A DNA stretch of 61,141 nt, from positions 1-61,141 of the forward strand of contig JAAXJB010000059.1 of NCBI GenBank assembly GCA_012270065.1. Reading direction: 5' to 3'. A program made the position numbers and the translations under genes. The DNA comes from Rubripirellula sp. GTDB lineage: Bacteria; Planctomycetota; Planctomycetia; Pirellulales; Pirellulaceae. Below are positions 34,066-43,500 of the stretch, piece after piece (position 1 is the stretch's first letter; each line of letters begins with the position of its first letter). Under the pieces are notes generated by a model. That model was given only the letters and a program-made list of their open reading frames with translations. It searched no databases and was not told the DNA's origin.

Positions 34066-36468
34066 ATGAACCGGGAAGATATGCTGCGGCAGAGATATCT
34101 TCGAAGGTTTGTGGCGGGGATCGTCATTCTGATTCTGCTGGCAGTTCCCGCTGTATGGCATTCGCACGCTGCCATCGATTCCCTGTTCAATCGGCCATCG
34201 GAATGGATTCCCGATACCGTTGAGGAAAAAGTTGAATTTGATGCGTTTGTGAACAACTTTGCGGCAGCTGATCTGATCATGATTGCATGGGAAGGTTCTG
34301 ATCTGAACTCAGAATCGCTTGCTGCTGCTGCCGCGGCATTGATGCCGTTGACTGAGCCGGAACAGGGCAGAGCAGAACACCAGAAACGGAAAGGTGATGC
34401 ACAGGGTGTTGCGGTTTCAGATTCTGTTCGTGGGATCATCTCGGATTTGCAACAGAAAACCGGGGATGAGTTTCCATTGAAGTGGGTGCGAACAGGCACC
34501 GAGGTTCTTGATCGGTTGACGTCAGCACCTGTGAATCTGCCACGAGATGCGGCAGTGCAGCGTCTTCAGGGGGTTCTGGTTGGGCAGGATGGGACGCAGA
34601 CCTGCTTGGTCGCCTCGTTCTCGATGTCTGGTCTTGAGCAGAGACGTGTGCTGATTCCCGGTATTCGAAAAATTGTTGCTCTGGTCACGGGAAAGGAACC
34701 CACAGGCATTTCAGTGGTCGGTGGACCGATTGAAGGTGCGACAGTCGATCGGGCGAGTGTCCGATCCATGCGGGTTTTTACTCCACCTTCAGCCCTGATC
34801 GCCGCTGTTCTGTGCTTGATCTGTCTGCGATCAATTGCGTTGACGGGATCCATCGTCGCGACAGCAGTGCTCGGCGAAGGTCTGGTGCTGGCCGCGGTCT
34901 ATTACACCGGCGTGCAAATGAATGCCATCTTGATTGTCTTGCCACCATTGATCTTTGTGTTGACCGTGTCTGCAGGAATTCATCTGAGTAACTATTACCT
35001 GGATGCGGCTCTGGAGTTTCCTGAATTGTCACGAGCTGAGGTTGCCCATCTTGCGATGAAAGCTGGGGTGCCACCGTGCTTGCTCGCAGCAGGCACGACG
35101 GTGATCGGGCTGAGTTCCTTATTGCTTGTGCGTCTGGAACCGATCCGTATTTTTGGAGGTGTTGCCTCGTTGGGCGTGATTCTTACGCTGTTGCTGCTGT
35201 TCATGCTGCTGCCCGGTGCGATGGTGTTGAGCAGGCCCGCGCGGATAAAGCGGCTGGTGTTGAGTCCGGGAGTTGCTGGGCTTGCAGTCTGGTGCCGAAA
35301 CTGGATGCGTCGAAGGCTGATTCGTCCATGGCCAGTGATCCTCGTGTTCCTTTGCATGTCTGCCGTATTTTCATTTGGTTTGGCTCGTTTGGAGAGCACG
35401 GTAAGTGTGCCTCGCATGTTTCTGCCGGATAGCGACATACGAACTCAGTATGTCTGGTTCGAAGAAAACGTCGCACCGACCCTCACGGCTGAGGTGCTGC
35501 TGACTTTTCCTGAATTGACAGAGAATGAAGATCCCCTGAATCGGCTCGCTCTGGTTGCGAACTCCCATGCGCGATTGCTGAAACTGGAGCCTGTTGGCGG
35601 TGTCCTGTCGGCGATGACTTTCCTGCCTGCCATTTCAGGCAAACGTACCCTGGCGGCCACCGCACAACGCAGTCTGGTCCGTAAACTGCTCCGTGATCCG
35701 GCATCGTCACTTGGAAGGCTTGGTTTCATTGCCCGTGATGGCGAAAATGAAATATGGCGGATCAGCATCCGGATGCCCCAACAGACTGATGATGACTTTG
35801 CGGCATCACTGCAATCCATTCGCGCTGTGATGCACAAAGCGACCAAAGAGAACGATTTGTCAGTCGATGTTTCATTGACTGGTGCTGTTGTTATCGTTCA
35901 CAAGTCACAGCAGATTCTGCTTCGTGATCTTTTTCGAAGCTTCGTGGCCGCTTTTGCCGTGATCGCTTGCGTGATGGTTCTCATGTTACGCAGTGTTCCT
36001 GGTGGCCTGATCGCCATGGCCCCAAACCTGTTTCCCACCATCGCTTTGTTCGGCTGCATGGGTTTGTTGATGATTCCACTGGATATCGGTTCGGTCATGT
36101 CGGCGAGTGTTGCGTTGGGGATTGCGGTTGATGATACGGTGCATTTGCTCAGTCGCTTCGGTTCCCGTCGTGCAAGGGGGCTGGGGCAGATCCGTGCTGC
36201 GCATGGCGCACTTCGGCAGTGTGGTTGGGCAATGTTCCAAACCACCATGGTTTGCGGCTTTTCGTTGATGGCCTACTGGTTCAGTGACTTTGTGCCGACC
36301 AGCCGGTTTTCACTTTTCATGTTCACGTTGCTGGGCACTGCGCTGCTGGGGGTCGTGTTGCTGCTGCCAGCCTTGATGGCGAGTTCGCTGGGACACTGGC
36401 TGGCCCATGCAATCGGTGCAAATGCGTCAGCGACCATTTCCGCGGACAAGGCAGATGCACAACAGTAG
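34066..36468 (+). CDS. RND-superfamily (MMPL-like) membrane exporter
   Basis: An 800-residue protein with the RND duplication. Each half has one helix, a large outer domain and five further helices. The first half starts FVAGIVILILLAVPAVW and its helix block covers about residues 245-400 (IAAVLCLICLRSIALTGSIVAT, LIFVLTVSAGIHLSNYY). The second repeats with PWPVILVFLCMSAVFSFGLARLE and a block at about 620-790 that includes GIAVDDTVHLLSRFGSR, the conserved Asp-containing helix of MMPL/SSD exporters. It probably moves lipids or other hydrophobic substrates by proton-motive force. No periplasmic adaptor or channel is adjacent. Confidence 0.88.
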   Translation: MNREDMLRQRYLRRFVAGIVILILLAVPAVWHSHAAIDSLFNRPSEWIPDTVEEKVEFDAFVNNFAAADLIMIAWEGSDLNSESLAAAAAALMPLTEPEQGRAEHQKRKGDAQGVAVSDSVRGIISDLQQKTGDEFPLKWVRTGTEVLDRLTSAPVNLPRDAAVQRLQGVLVGQDGTQTCLVASFSMSGLEQRRVLIPGIRKIVALVTGKEPTGISVVGGPIEGATVDRASVRSMRVFTPPSALIAAVLCLICLRSIALTGSIVATAVLGEGLVLAAVYYTGVQMNAILIVLPPLIFVLTVSAGIHLSNYYLDAALEFPELSRAEVAHLAMKAGVPPCLLAAGTTVIGLSSLLLVRLEPIRIFGGVASLGVILTLLLLFMLLPGAMVLSRPARIKRLVLSPGVAGLAVWCRNWMRRRLIRPWPVILVFLCMSAVFSFGLARLESTVSVPRMFLPDSDIRTQYVWFEENVAPTLTAEVLLTFPELTENEDPLNRLALVANSHARLLKLEPVGGVLSAMTFLPAISGKRTLAATAQRSLVRKLLRDPASSLGRLGFIARDGENEIWRISIRMPQQTDDDFAASLQSIRAVMHKATKENDLSVDVSLTGAVVIVHKSQQILLRDLFRSFVAAFAVIACVMVLMLRSVPGGLIAMAPNLFPTIALFGCMGLLMIPLDIGSVMSASVALGIAVDDTVHLLSRFGSRRARGLGQIRAAHGALRQCGWAMFQTTMVCGFSLMAYWFSDFVPTSRFSLFMFTLLGTALLGVVLLLPALMASSLGHWLAHAIGANASATISADKADAQQ

Positions 36469-36571
36469 AACGTGCTGCCTTTCTGTGTCAGAAATCAAGC
36501 TGGGCCGCAAATCCAATGGGAAAGGTGATGGATGCATGCATCATTGACGCTGGTTGAGTCGCATCGACACG

Positions 36572-36940
36572 TCAGTTCCGCGGCATGCGGGTGACGAGGA
36601 AACTGCGATCACCACGGGTAACATAAATCGCATCTTCTTCCAGCCGTTCGCATAGTTTGACGAGGAAATCGATCAGGGAATCAAACTCGGATTCCACATG
36701 AAATGAAACCTCGAAACGTTCCATCACATCATGCACAGGGACGTTCTCATGATTGACCCAGAAACCCTTGACTGGCGTCGGGCTTTGCGTGTAGGCCTGA
36801 TAGCGGTGCATCAGATATTCGTGAATCGAGGAACGTGCAGACTGTCTGTTCTGGTTGAATCTCAGATCATCCAGTTTGTGGGACGGCACATAGAAGACCG
36901 TCATTTTTCCGAGTTGGTGAAGATGGAGTGAATCAGACAT
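36572..36940 (-). CDS. Conserved-looking soluble protein of unknown function
   Basis: A 122-residue protein starting at ATG 36940, which has GAGG about nine bases upstream; open frame further upstream is not needed. It has no signal or membrane helix. The second half resembles a ferredoxin-like alpha/beta domain (FEVSFHVESEFDSLIDFLVKLCERLEEDAIYVTRGDRSFLVT), while the first has a basic helix SARSSIHEYLMHRYQAY. I do not recognise a family. It is transcribed towards the RND gene end, alone. Confidence 0.6.
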   Translation of the reverse strand: MSDSLHLHQLGKMTVFYVPSHKLDDLRFNQNRQSARSSIHEYLMHRYQAYTQSPTPVKGFWVNHENVPVHDVMERFEVSFHVESEFDSLIDFLVKLCERLEEDAIYVTRGDRSFLVTRMPRN

Positions 36941-37114
36941 CGGATTCTGCCTCATCAATGATCGGGTGCTGCTGTCTGCAGAAATCTTTGCAAACAGGAG
37001 AGTTCACGGACACATTCGTAGACTGGAACCTGCGTGTTGGAATTCCAGTGTTGTTGGCGCTGGTTGTGGTGCAACCGGGGACCGCGTTGTGCATGAATAC
37101 TTCACGTGGACCAT

Positions 37115-37678
37115 TCAGGACGATTTGATCAAGCGGCTGATGGATTTGAACTCCGAACGATCGGCAGTGTCCAGCCACTCGAATAGTACGGACTCACTAC
37201 TGATGAGGGTCGCACCACTATCCCTCATCCGTTGAAGCCCCAGTTCGTGGTCGATGTGATTGCGCGATCCCACTGCCTGAACAACAACAAAAGGTTTCGC
37301 TCCCTCGGCCAGCAGATCCAGAACGGTTTGCAGGATGCAGATGTGGGTCTCAATACCACAGACCACAATCTGGTCACGTCCATCTGCGAGCCACTTTTCG
37401 AGGTTTTGCCGACAGACAGCCGCTGAAAATGAAACTTTCTCTTCGGGGTCAGCAAATGCCTGTTGAAGGTTCGAGACCAGCTTGCCAAGACCTCGTGGAT
37501 ACTGAACGGTTGCGGTAGCGGGAATCCCCATGATTTCTGCTGCGTCACTGATGCGGACAATTTCCGATTCAATGTCGCATGCGTTGGGAATCACCGGGGC
37601 AAGTTTCTCCTGCAGATCGACAACCAGCAGTGCGCTGCGTTTTTCGTCCAATCGAAGAGGAGAACGCGTGTGGGGCAT
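37115..37678 (-). CDS. Isochorismatase-family cysteine hydrolase
   Basis: A 187-residue protein: SALLVVDLQEKLAPVIPNA with the catalytic Asp, TVQYPRGLGKL with the region of the catalytic Lys, FSAAVCRQNLEKWL, and VVCGIETHICILQTVLDLLAEG with the nucleophilic Cys. The arrangement is closest to YcaC-like hydrolases. It acts in the cytoplasm; the substrate is unknown. It starts two bases after the stop of the FmdB-type gene, so the two are one operon. Confidence 0.88.
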   Translation of the reverse strand: MPHTRSPLRLDEKRSALLVVDLQEKLAPVIPNACDIESEIVRISDAAEIMGIPATATVQYPRGLGKLVSNLQQAFADPEEKVSFSAAVCRQNLEKWLADGRDQIVVCGIETHICILQTVLDLLAEGAKPFVVVQAVGSRNHIDHELGLQRMRDSGATLISSESVLFEWLDTADRSEFKSISRLIKSS

Positions 37679-37680
37679 GG

Positions 37681-37998
37681 CTACTTGTCGCCTGAGCTTT
37701 TTTTGCTCTGGCCGCCCTTGGAATCTGTCTTCTTTGAGCCGGATGTTTTTTTCTTGTCTGACCCGGAATCAGTTTTGGATTTGGAGTCCGCGGCCGCAGC
37801 TTTCTTGTAGCCTTCACTGCGGTAATCCGTCTGATAAAAACCACTGCCTTTGAAGACGATCGCAGCACCGGCGCCAAACAGCCGTTGCAGTTTGTTCTTG
37901 CCACATTCCGGGCACTTCTTTTTGATCGGGTCGTTGATACCCTGAAACAATTCGAATGTGTGGCCGCAGGCACTGCATTCGTAGTCGTAAGTCGGCAT
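37681..37998 (-). CDS. FmdB-family zinc-ribbon protein
   Basis: A 105-residue protein. The first 60 residues are a zinc ribbon, MPTYDYECSACGHTFELFQ with the second pair KKCPECGKNKLQRLFG, followed by the family's FKGSGFYQTDY. The last 40 residues are a low-complexity basic tail of Lys, Ser and Asp, common in this family. FmdB-type proteins are taken to be regulators but few have been studied. It lies just upstream of the isochorismatase-like gene in the same operon. Confidence 0.92.
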   Translation of the reverse strand: MPTYDYECSACGHTFELFQGINDPIKKKCPECGKNKLQRLFGAGAAIVFKGSGFYQTDYRSEGYKKAAAADSKSKTDSGSDKKKTSGSKKTDSKGGQSKKSSGDK

Positions 37999-38169
37999 GG
38001 CGTGTAGATCGCTCGATGTTCTTGGTGGTTCCAGATGAAAGGAATGAAGGTCGACATGCCCTTCGTTCCTCTACGAACCATAATCGATCTTGATCATTTT
38101 TTCCACTGGTTGACCTTGCCAGACATCGCCCATGTTCTGATGTTCAGATTGTTGGACTGCTCGACAAGG

Positions 38170-39081
38170 CTAGCCTTGTACCCGGTTTGGAGCCTGTGCC
38201 TGCTGCGGAGCAGTTGGCTGTTGCTGGTTGGGTGGAGCCGGTTGTTGACCAAGCCGTGAACGGATGATCTTCCAGTTTTTGGGTGGCGCATTGGGAATGA
38301 AGTTCCCGAGAAATTTCTGCTGGAAACTGGCAGCAACCGCGTTTCGTTTGATTTCCTTGAATTCGTAATGATCCCATTTGGGAGCATTCTGGGGATGGTA
38401 GTTGGGGGCATACATCAGTAAAGCATGTGGCTGATACGTGGCTTTTTCCAATGCGATTTGTACCAGCTTGTATTGGGCTCTGAGTTCCTGCAGCTTTGGC
38501 CACGCTTCAACGACAATGATGTTGGGATCATTCGAAGCGACTTGACGTACCCAGTAGCGTTCCTGGATTTGTTGGGCATTGAGATTGAAAACGAATGGCA
38601 AAGGTCCGTTGACAATGTTCTTTCCCCGCATGTTCTCGGGAAGCTCTTGTATTGTGCACTCCTGTTTGCTCCGATCAAACGCGATCAACTGCGTTCCGTT
38701 GCATATCCAGTATTCCCCGTATTGATTCGTTTGAGGTTTGAAAATCGGTTGTCCCTGGGGGTCGAGACCGCCAAAAAATACCAACTGGTCTGTTTTGAAT
38801 AAGCCTTTGTCGGGTGACGCATATTTGATGATGCCCGCGGCTTTGGATGCGGGAACGTTCGTTGGTGCTGCAAAATTATCGTAGCTCCAACGATTGAACT
38901 GGCATTCCAGCGTTTTCATGGATTGGCTCTGTTGTTCCCATCTTTTGAGCACCTGCTGCAGCTGTGCTTTGGCCTCAGGAGACAAGGCGGGGAAGGGTTG
39001 TTGGCCAAGCTGATTCTGTTGTGCTGATCCAGCAAGTGAACCAAGAATAACGAGCCATGAGGCAAGAGCGAGTCGCATCAT
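38170..39081 (-). CDS. TIGR03009-type secreted planctomycete protein
   Basis: A 303-residue protein with signal peptide (LALASWLVILGSLAGSA, then QQN). It continues with ALSPEAKAQLQQVLKRWEQQSQSMKTLECQFNRW in two parts, a LolA-like start, and the body AAGIIKYASPDKGLFKTDQLV, WICNGTQLIAFDRSKQECTIQELP and GPLPFVFNLNAQQIQERYWVR. The end is Pro/Gln/Ala-rich. The curved-sheet pattern resembles LolA/LolB lipoprotein carriers, so it may bind a lipid or lipoprotein in the periplasm. The family is typical of planctomycetes; its function is not known. Confidence 0.85.
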   Translation of the reverse strand: MMRLALASWLVILGSLAGSAQQNQLGQQPFPALSPEAKAQLQQVLKRWEQQSQSMKTLECQFNRWSYDNFAAPTNVPASKAAGIIKYASPDKGLFKTDQLVFFGGLDPQGQPIFKPQTNQYGEYWICNGTQLIAFDRSKQECTIQELPENMRGKNIVNGPLPFVFNLNAQQIQERYWVRQVASNDPNIIVVEAWPKLQELRAQYKLVQIALEKATYQPHALLMYAPNYHPQNAPKWDHYEFKEIKRNAVAASFQQKFLGNFIPNAPPKNWKIIRSRLGQQPAPPNQQQPTAPQQAQAPNRVQG

Positions 39082-39414
39082 CCGTGACGCCTACTTTTTG
39101 TGCGTGAAACTCATCGCTGCTAGCAAAGACTGGCAGCGCCTTCGCGGATGGTAGCAACGGGTTCCAAGTGGGCGAAAGAGGAATCAGGGTGGGAATATTC
39201 GCTTTTCCATCGAATTCCAGCAGCAATGGGGAGCAGGCTTGGCCCGTCGGCAATGAAGTTGGAGAGTTTTCCGGTTTTTAGGGTCATGCGGTCATTCACT
39301 GGCTGCCGATTTATTTCGATGACCATCGTTATCGTTGGCACGGGGCGGCGTGCGCGTTGAGCGGGAGGAACGCTCCCCAGGGAAAAAGCTGAATGTTGTT
39401 CAAGGAGTATGTTG
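39082..39414. other. Divergent intergenic region
   Basis: About 330 bases between the TIGR03009-type gene and the WD40 gene. No credible gene. Shine-Dalgarno AGGAG at 39403-39407 decides the start of the WD40 gene. Confidence 0.45.
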
Positions 39415-40491
39415 ATGTCGATCAGGTTTTCACGACGGCAATGTCTTCTTTCCACCAGTTTGCTCGCTATCTCTGTTGCACCATTTCGGTCCTTGGCCCA
39501 AGACCCGGAGACGGAGAAAATTGCATCCCGGCCGGTTATCGGCACTCCGGTGACCTGCCGCACGATCCCACTTGGCCAAACCGGTATTCGGCGGGTTGTG
39601 ACTGCAATTGCAGCCGATCCCAGAGGTGAGTTTCTTGCGGCTGCCGGAGACGATTACAAGATCCGAATTCTACGCACCTCGGATTTGAAGGTGGTGAGGA
39701 CATTGGTCGAGCATGGTGACCTTGTGCGAACCCTTGCTTTCGACCCAGCCGGTAAGCAGCTTGTTTCGGCAGGAAATGACGGGCGTCTGATCTTATGGGA
39801 TCGTGACGTGGGATTTCGTTTCATCAGGGAAGTCGCTGGCTCGCCAGCTCTGGCCGAAGTGACATTCGCTCCTGACGGTAGCGGGATCGCCGCTGTGGGT
39901 TTTGATCGCGAAGTTTTTTTGCTGCAGGATGACGAAGGTCAGAGCGTATCCTTGCAATGTGCGTGTCAGGATTTACGGGCGGTGAGGTATCGCGACGATT
40001 CGGCTGTGCTTGCAGTTGCCGGGCGATGCGGAACCTTGCATCTGTTTGACAGCACAACCCGGGAGTGTGAACGGCATCGCCTGCACCAAGCCCGCATACG
40101 CGACATTGTTTTTCTACCCTCGGGCAACACAGCAGTTTGCGTGGCGGAGGATGGATTTGTTTCGGTTTTTGACACAGACCGAAATCAGATGTTGCGACGG
40201 TTTCGCGCATCAACGGGCAAACTGTTTGCGGTGACAGTTCTGACACCAGATCTGGTTGCCGTTGCGGGTTCAGACAATCTGATTCGAATCATTGACTGGG
40301 ATAAGGGTCAGATAGTGCAGCGGCTGGCAGGTCATACCGGTAGTGTGATTGCTCTTGATGCTCAGAGTGGTCTGCTTTTTTCCGGCAGTTATGACGCAAC
40401 ACTACGGCGTTGGTCCATCGCCGATATTGTCGCGGGTCGGCAGAGGATTGCAGGTGCGGGTGCAACAGGGACAGGACCCAGAGTTGATTGA
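39415..40491 (+). CDS. Exported WD40-repeat protein with a Tat-like signal
   Basis: A 358-residue protein. Start ATG 39415 is set by AGGAG seven bases upstream; the ATG at 39409 is too close to it. The N-terminus SIRFSRRQCLLSTSLLAISVAPF has a twin-Arg followed by a hydrophobic stretch, as in Tat signals. About seven WD40-type blades follow: LAAAGDDYKIRILRTSDLKVVRTL, LVSAGNDGRLILWDRD, AVGFDREVFLL, LHLFDSTTRE, FVSVFDTDRNQ, VAVAGSDNLIRIIDWDKGQIV and LFSGSYDATLRRWSI. It likely folds before export and acts as a scaffold. The next gene encodes the giant SdrD-like protein, 66 bases away. Confidence 0.85.
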   Translation: MSIRFSRRQCLLSTSLLAISVAPFRSLAQDPETEKIASRPVIGTPVTCRTIPLGQTGIRRVVTAIAADPRGEFLAAAGDDYKIRILRTSDLKVVRTLVEHGDLVRTLAFDPAGKQLVSAGNDGRLILWDRDVGFRFIREVAGSPALAEVTFAPDGSGIAAVGFDREVFLLQDDEGQSVSLQCACQDLRAVRYRDDSAVLAVAGRCGTLHLFDSTTRECERHRLHQARIRDIVFLPSGNTAVCVAEDGFVSVFDTDRNQMLRRFRASTGKLFAVTVLTPDLVAVAGSDNLIRIIDWDKGQIVQRLAGHTGSVIALDAQSGLLFSGSYDATLRRWSIADIVAGRQRIAGAGATGTGPRVD

Positions 40492-40557
40492 TAGCCGTAG
40501 AAACCGGCATGGCGAAAACAGAATTGCCAAGACCATTAGGCACATGGAGGTGCCCGA

Positions 40558-43500
40558 GTGATTTGGAAGGCGAAACGAAACCGGAATCGTGGTCGGGCCC
40601 GGAGTACGGAGGTACTGAAACGGCGATCCCGCGGGCCTGAACATCTGGAGCCGCGTCGATTACTCGCTGCTGACCCTCTTCATGTCGGCATTGTCTATCT
40701 GGAAACGGATTATCTTGAAACCGACCAGGACGTTGGAAGCGATTCCAAAGGTGATCGCTTCATCCTTTCTTTCAATGGTGGAGTTGCAAACACCACCCTG
40801 ACGGAATTGCGTATCCGTACAGACAAAGATGGTGATGGTATTAGCGTCGGTGATCCCATTTATGACACCGTCGTCGGGGGGCGTGGCAAGAGTGGGGCTC
40901 ACGACTTCGAAATCGTCCGTGTTCTGACTCAGGATGGCCGGCAAGTCAATGCGACTGCCACCATTGAAGATGGTGGGCAGGAATTGGTTTTGCACCTGTC
41001 CGATTTTCGAGCCGGTGATCGTCTTGAATTCACGGTTGATGTCGATGAGGTTCTGAGAAATGCAGCTGATTTGGCTTTATTCAACGATCGTTTGGATGTC
41101 ATCACGTCCGGTCAGGAGTTTCAGGATTCGATTCTCGGTGTGACTTTTGAGGCACCACACTACGAAACCAGCCAAGCTGATGCGATCTTCGTCAACGATT
41201 ACGGTGATCCAGTTTCCGCGTATGGTTTGAATCTGCCACCCGATGAGGGTAACGATGTTGATAGTCGCCCCGACCGCTCTGCCGCAGCCATCCTGAGTCT
41301 GATTCAAACCCCCAAGCCGATCGAGATATCAGGGCACGTTTGGCTTGATAACAACATTGATGCAACGCGGGAGCCCGGTGAACCCGGACTGCAGGGGGTT
41401 GAGATCGCTCTTTTCCGTCAGTCGGAGGCAGGCGACTACATCGATACCGGTCACCGCGCGACTACCAATGCCGATGGGAAATACCATTTTCCGAAGTCGC
41501 TCGGGATTCCGCCGGGACATTACCGGCTGGTCGAATCGCAACCGCCTGAACTGATAAGCGTTGCTGCCCTGCCTGGTACCGTCAATGGAGATGTTGTCGG
41601 CGTGATTGGTTCGGTCGATGTGATTTCGGACATTGCCATGCCGCTTGGAGATTCGGTTGCCGAGAACTACGACTTTGCAGAGGCGGAACAGGCCTCGGTT
41701 TCCGGATTTGTCTATCTCGACTCTGACAACGATGGAATCCGGGACACGGGAGAAGAAGGCATACCCGATCTGCGTATCCAACTGGTTCCAGTCGACACGA
41801 TGGCGGCTCAGGCAGTCCTGATGACGACCACCTCGGCTGATGGTTCCTATTCGTTTTCCGGTTTATCGCCCGGAACCTATGATCTGCTCGAGCTTGATCA
41901 GCCTGAGCATCTGCTGGATGGAACTGATACGCCAGGAAAGATCGATGGAGTTCAGGTAGGTGATGCAGAGAACCCCGGAGACCGGATTACATCTGTATTT
42001 CTCCAAGGTGGTGATGCCGGTATCGAATACAACTTCGGGGAAATACCTGCTGGTTCCTTGACCGGCCAGGTCTATCTGGCGAGCGCTGGTCATGATTGTC
42101 ATGAACCTCAGGCCATTGTTGCATCGACCCCTCTTGCTGGAGTTGAAATCGCTCTTCAGGACAGTCGTGGTGCTTTGGTGGCACAAACCAGCACCAAGGC
42201 CGACGGCAGTTATGCGTTCCACGGAGTGCCGGTGGGCAACTACCGACTTGTCCAATTCACTCCTCCCGGAGTTCTGGATGGCCAAGCTCATGCGGGAACC
42301 ATCAATGGTGTGCCAGTCGGTGTGAGCCTTGGCGGCACTTTGATTCACGACATTACCATGGTCACGGGTGGCGTCGGAACAGACTACGATTTTTGCGAGG
42401 CCTTGCCAGCTTCGATCAGTGGCTATGTTTATCATGATGAATCCAACGACGGGATTCGTGATCTGCAAGAACAGCCAATCCCAGGCGTTGCTGTACACCT
42501 CTTCAATGAGCAGGGTAACACGGTTGCATCGGTCGATACTGACAGTCAGGGTCGGTACGAATTTGTTGGACTCAATCCGGGTGTGTACTCTGTCGTGGCT
42601 GAACAGCCTGTGGGGTATTCGGATGGAATTGACAGTATTGGCACGGTGCAGGGAAACCCAGTCGGCAACAATCCTGTCAATGACCAACTCGCTGGCGTTC
42701 ATGTCAAGCAAGGGCAGGTGGCTGTTGATTACAACTTTGGGGAGGTTCTTCCCGCATCGCTTGCGGGTCGCGTGCACGTTGATCTTGACGGGGATTGCCT
42801 TTACGACCCGAGTGAACCAGTGTTGTCAGGAGTAATGGTTCGGCTCTTTGATCACATGGGTGCTGAGGTCGATCAGGTGTTGACCGACCTGAATGGGCGG
42901 TATGCATTTGTTGATATTCCGCCCGGTGAGTACACCGTGATTGAGGAGCAACCGGACGGCTATTTTGATGGTGGTGCTTCCGTTGGTACACATGGTGGCA
43001 ACGTGCTGGATGCAAACCGTATTGGTGGAGTCGTTTTGACATCAGGGCAAAATGCCGCTTCCTATGATTTTTGTGAGTTGCCGGGTGCCGAACTCACGGG
43101 GCATGTTTTTGCTGACCTGAATGACAACTGTGAATTTGACGACAGCGAAATGGGAATTGTTGGAGTTGCCATTGAGTTGCAGGATGAGACCGGTTCGGTG
43201 ATCGCGAGCACAATGACAGACGCCAACGGTTACTATTCATTTTCTGGACTGGCCGCAGGTATTTATTCTGTCAGTGAAATTCAGCCCGAAGGCTGGTTGC
43301 AGGGGAATCAGCGGGCTGGCAGTGCCGGTGGGGATACCAGTCGCGATGATTTGATTTCCCATGTTCCGGTGGCGTGGGGTGACCGACTCACAGATTATGA
43401 CTTCTGCGAATTGATGCCTGCTTCTGTGCAGGGGATGGTTTGGGAAGACGTCAACACAGATCAGCGATATGAACCAGGTGAGGTTCCGATTCCTGGTGTG

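Noticed and set aside
41863-42777. Long minus-strand open frame (304 codons) inside the SdrD-like gene
   Set aside because: It is the complement of a repetitive coding region; the sense frame explains every strand motif.
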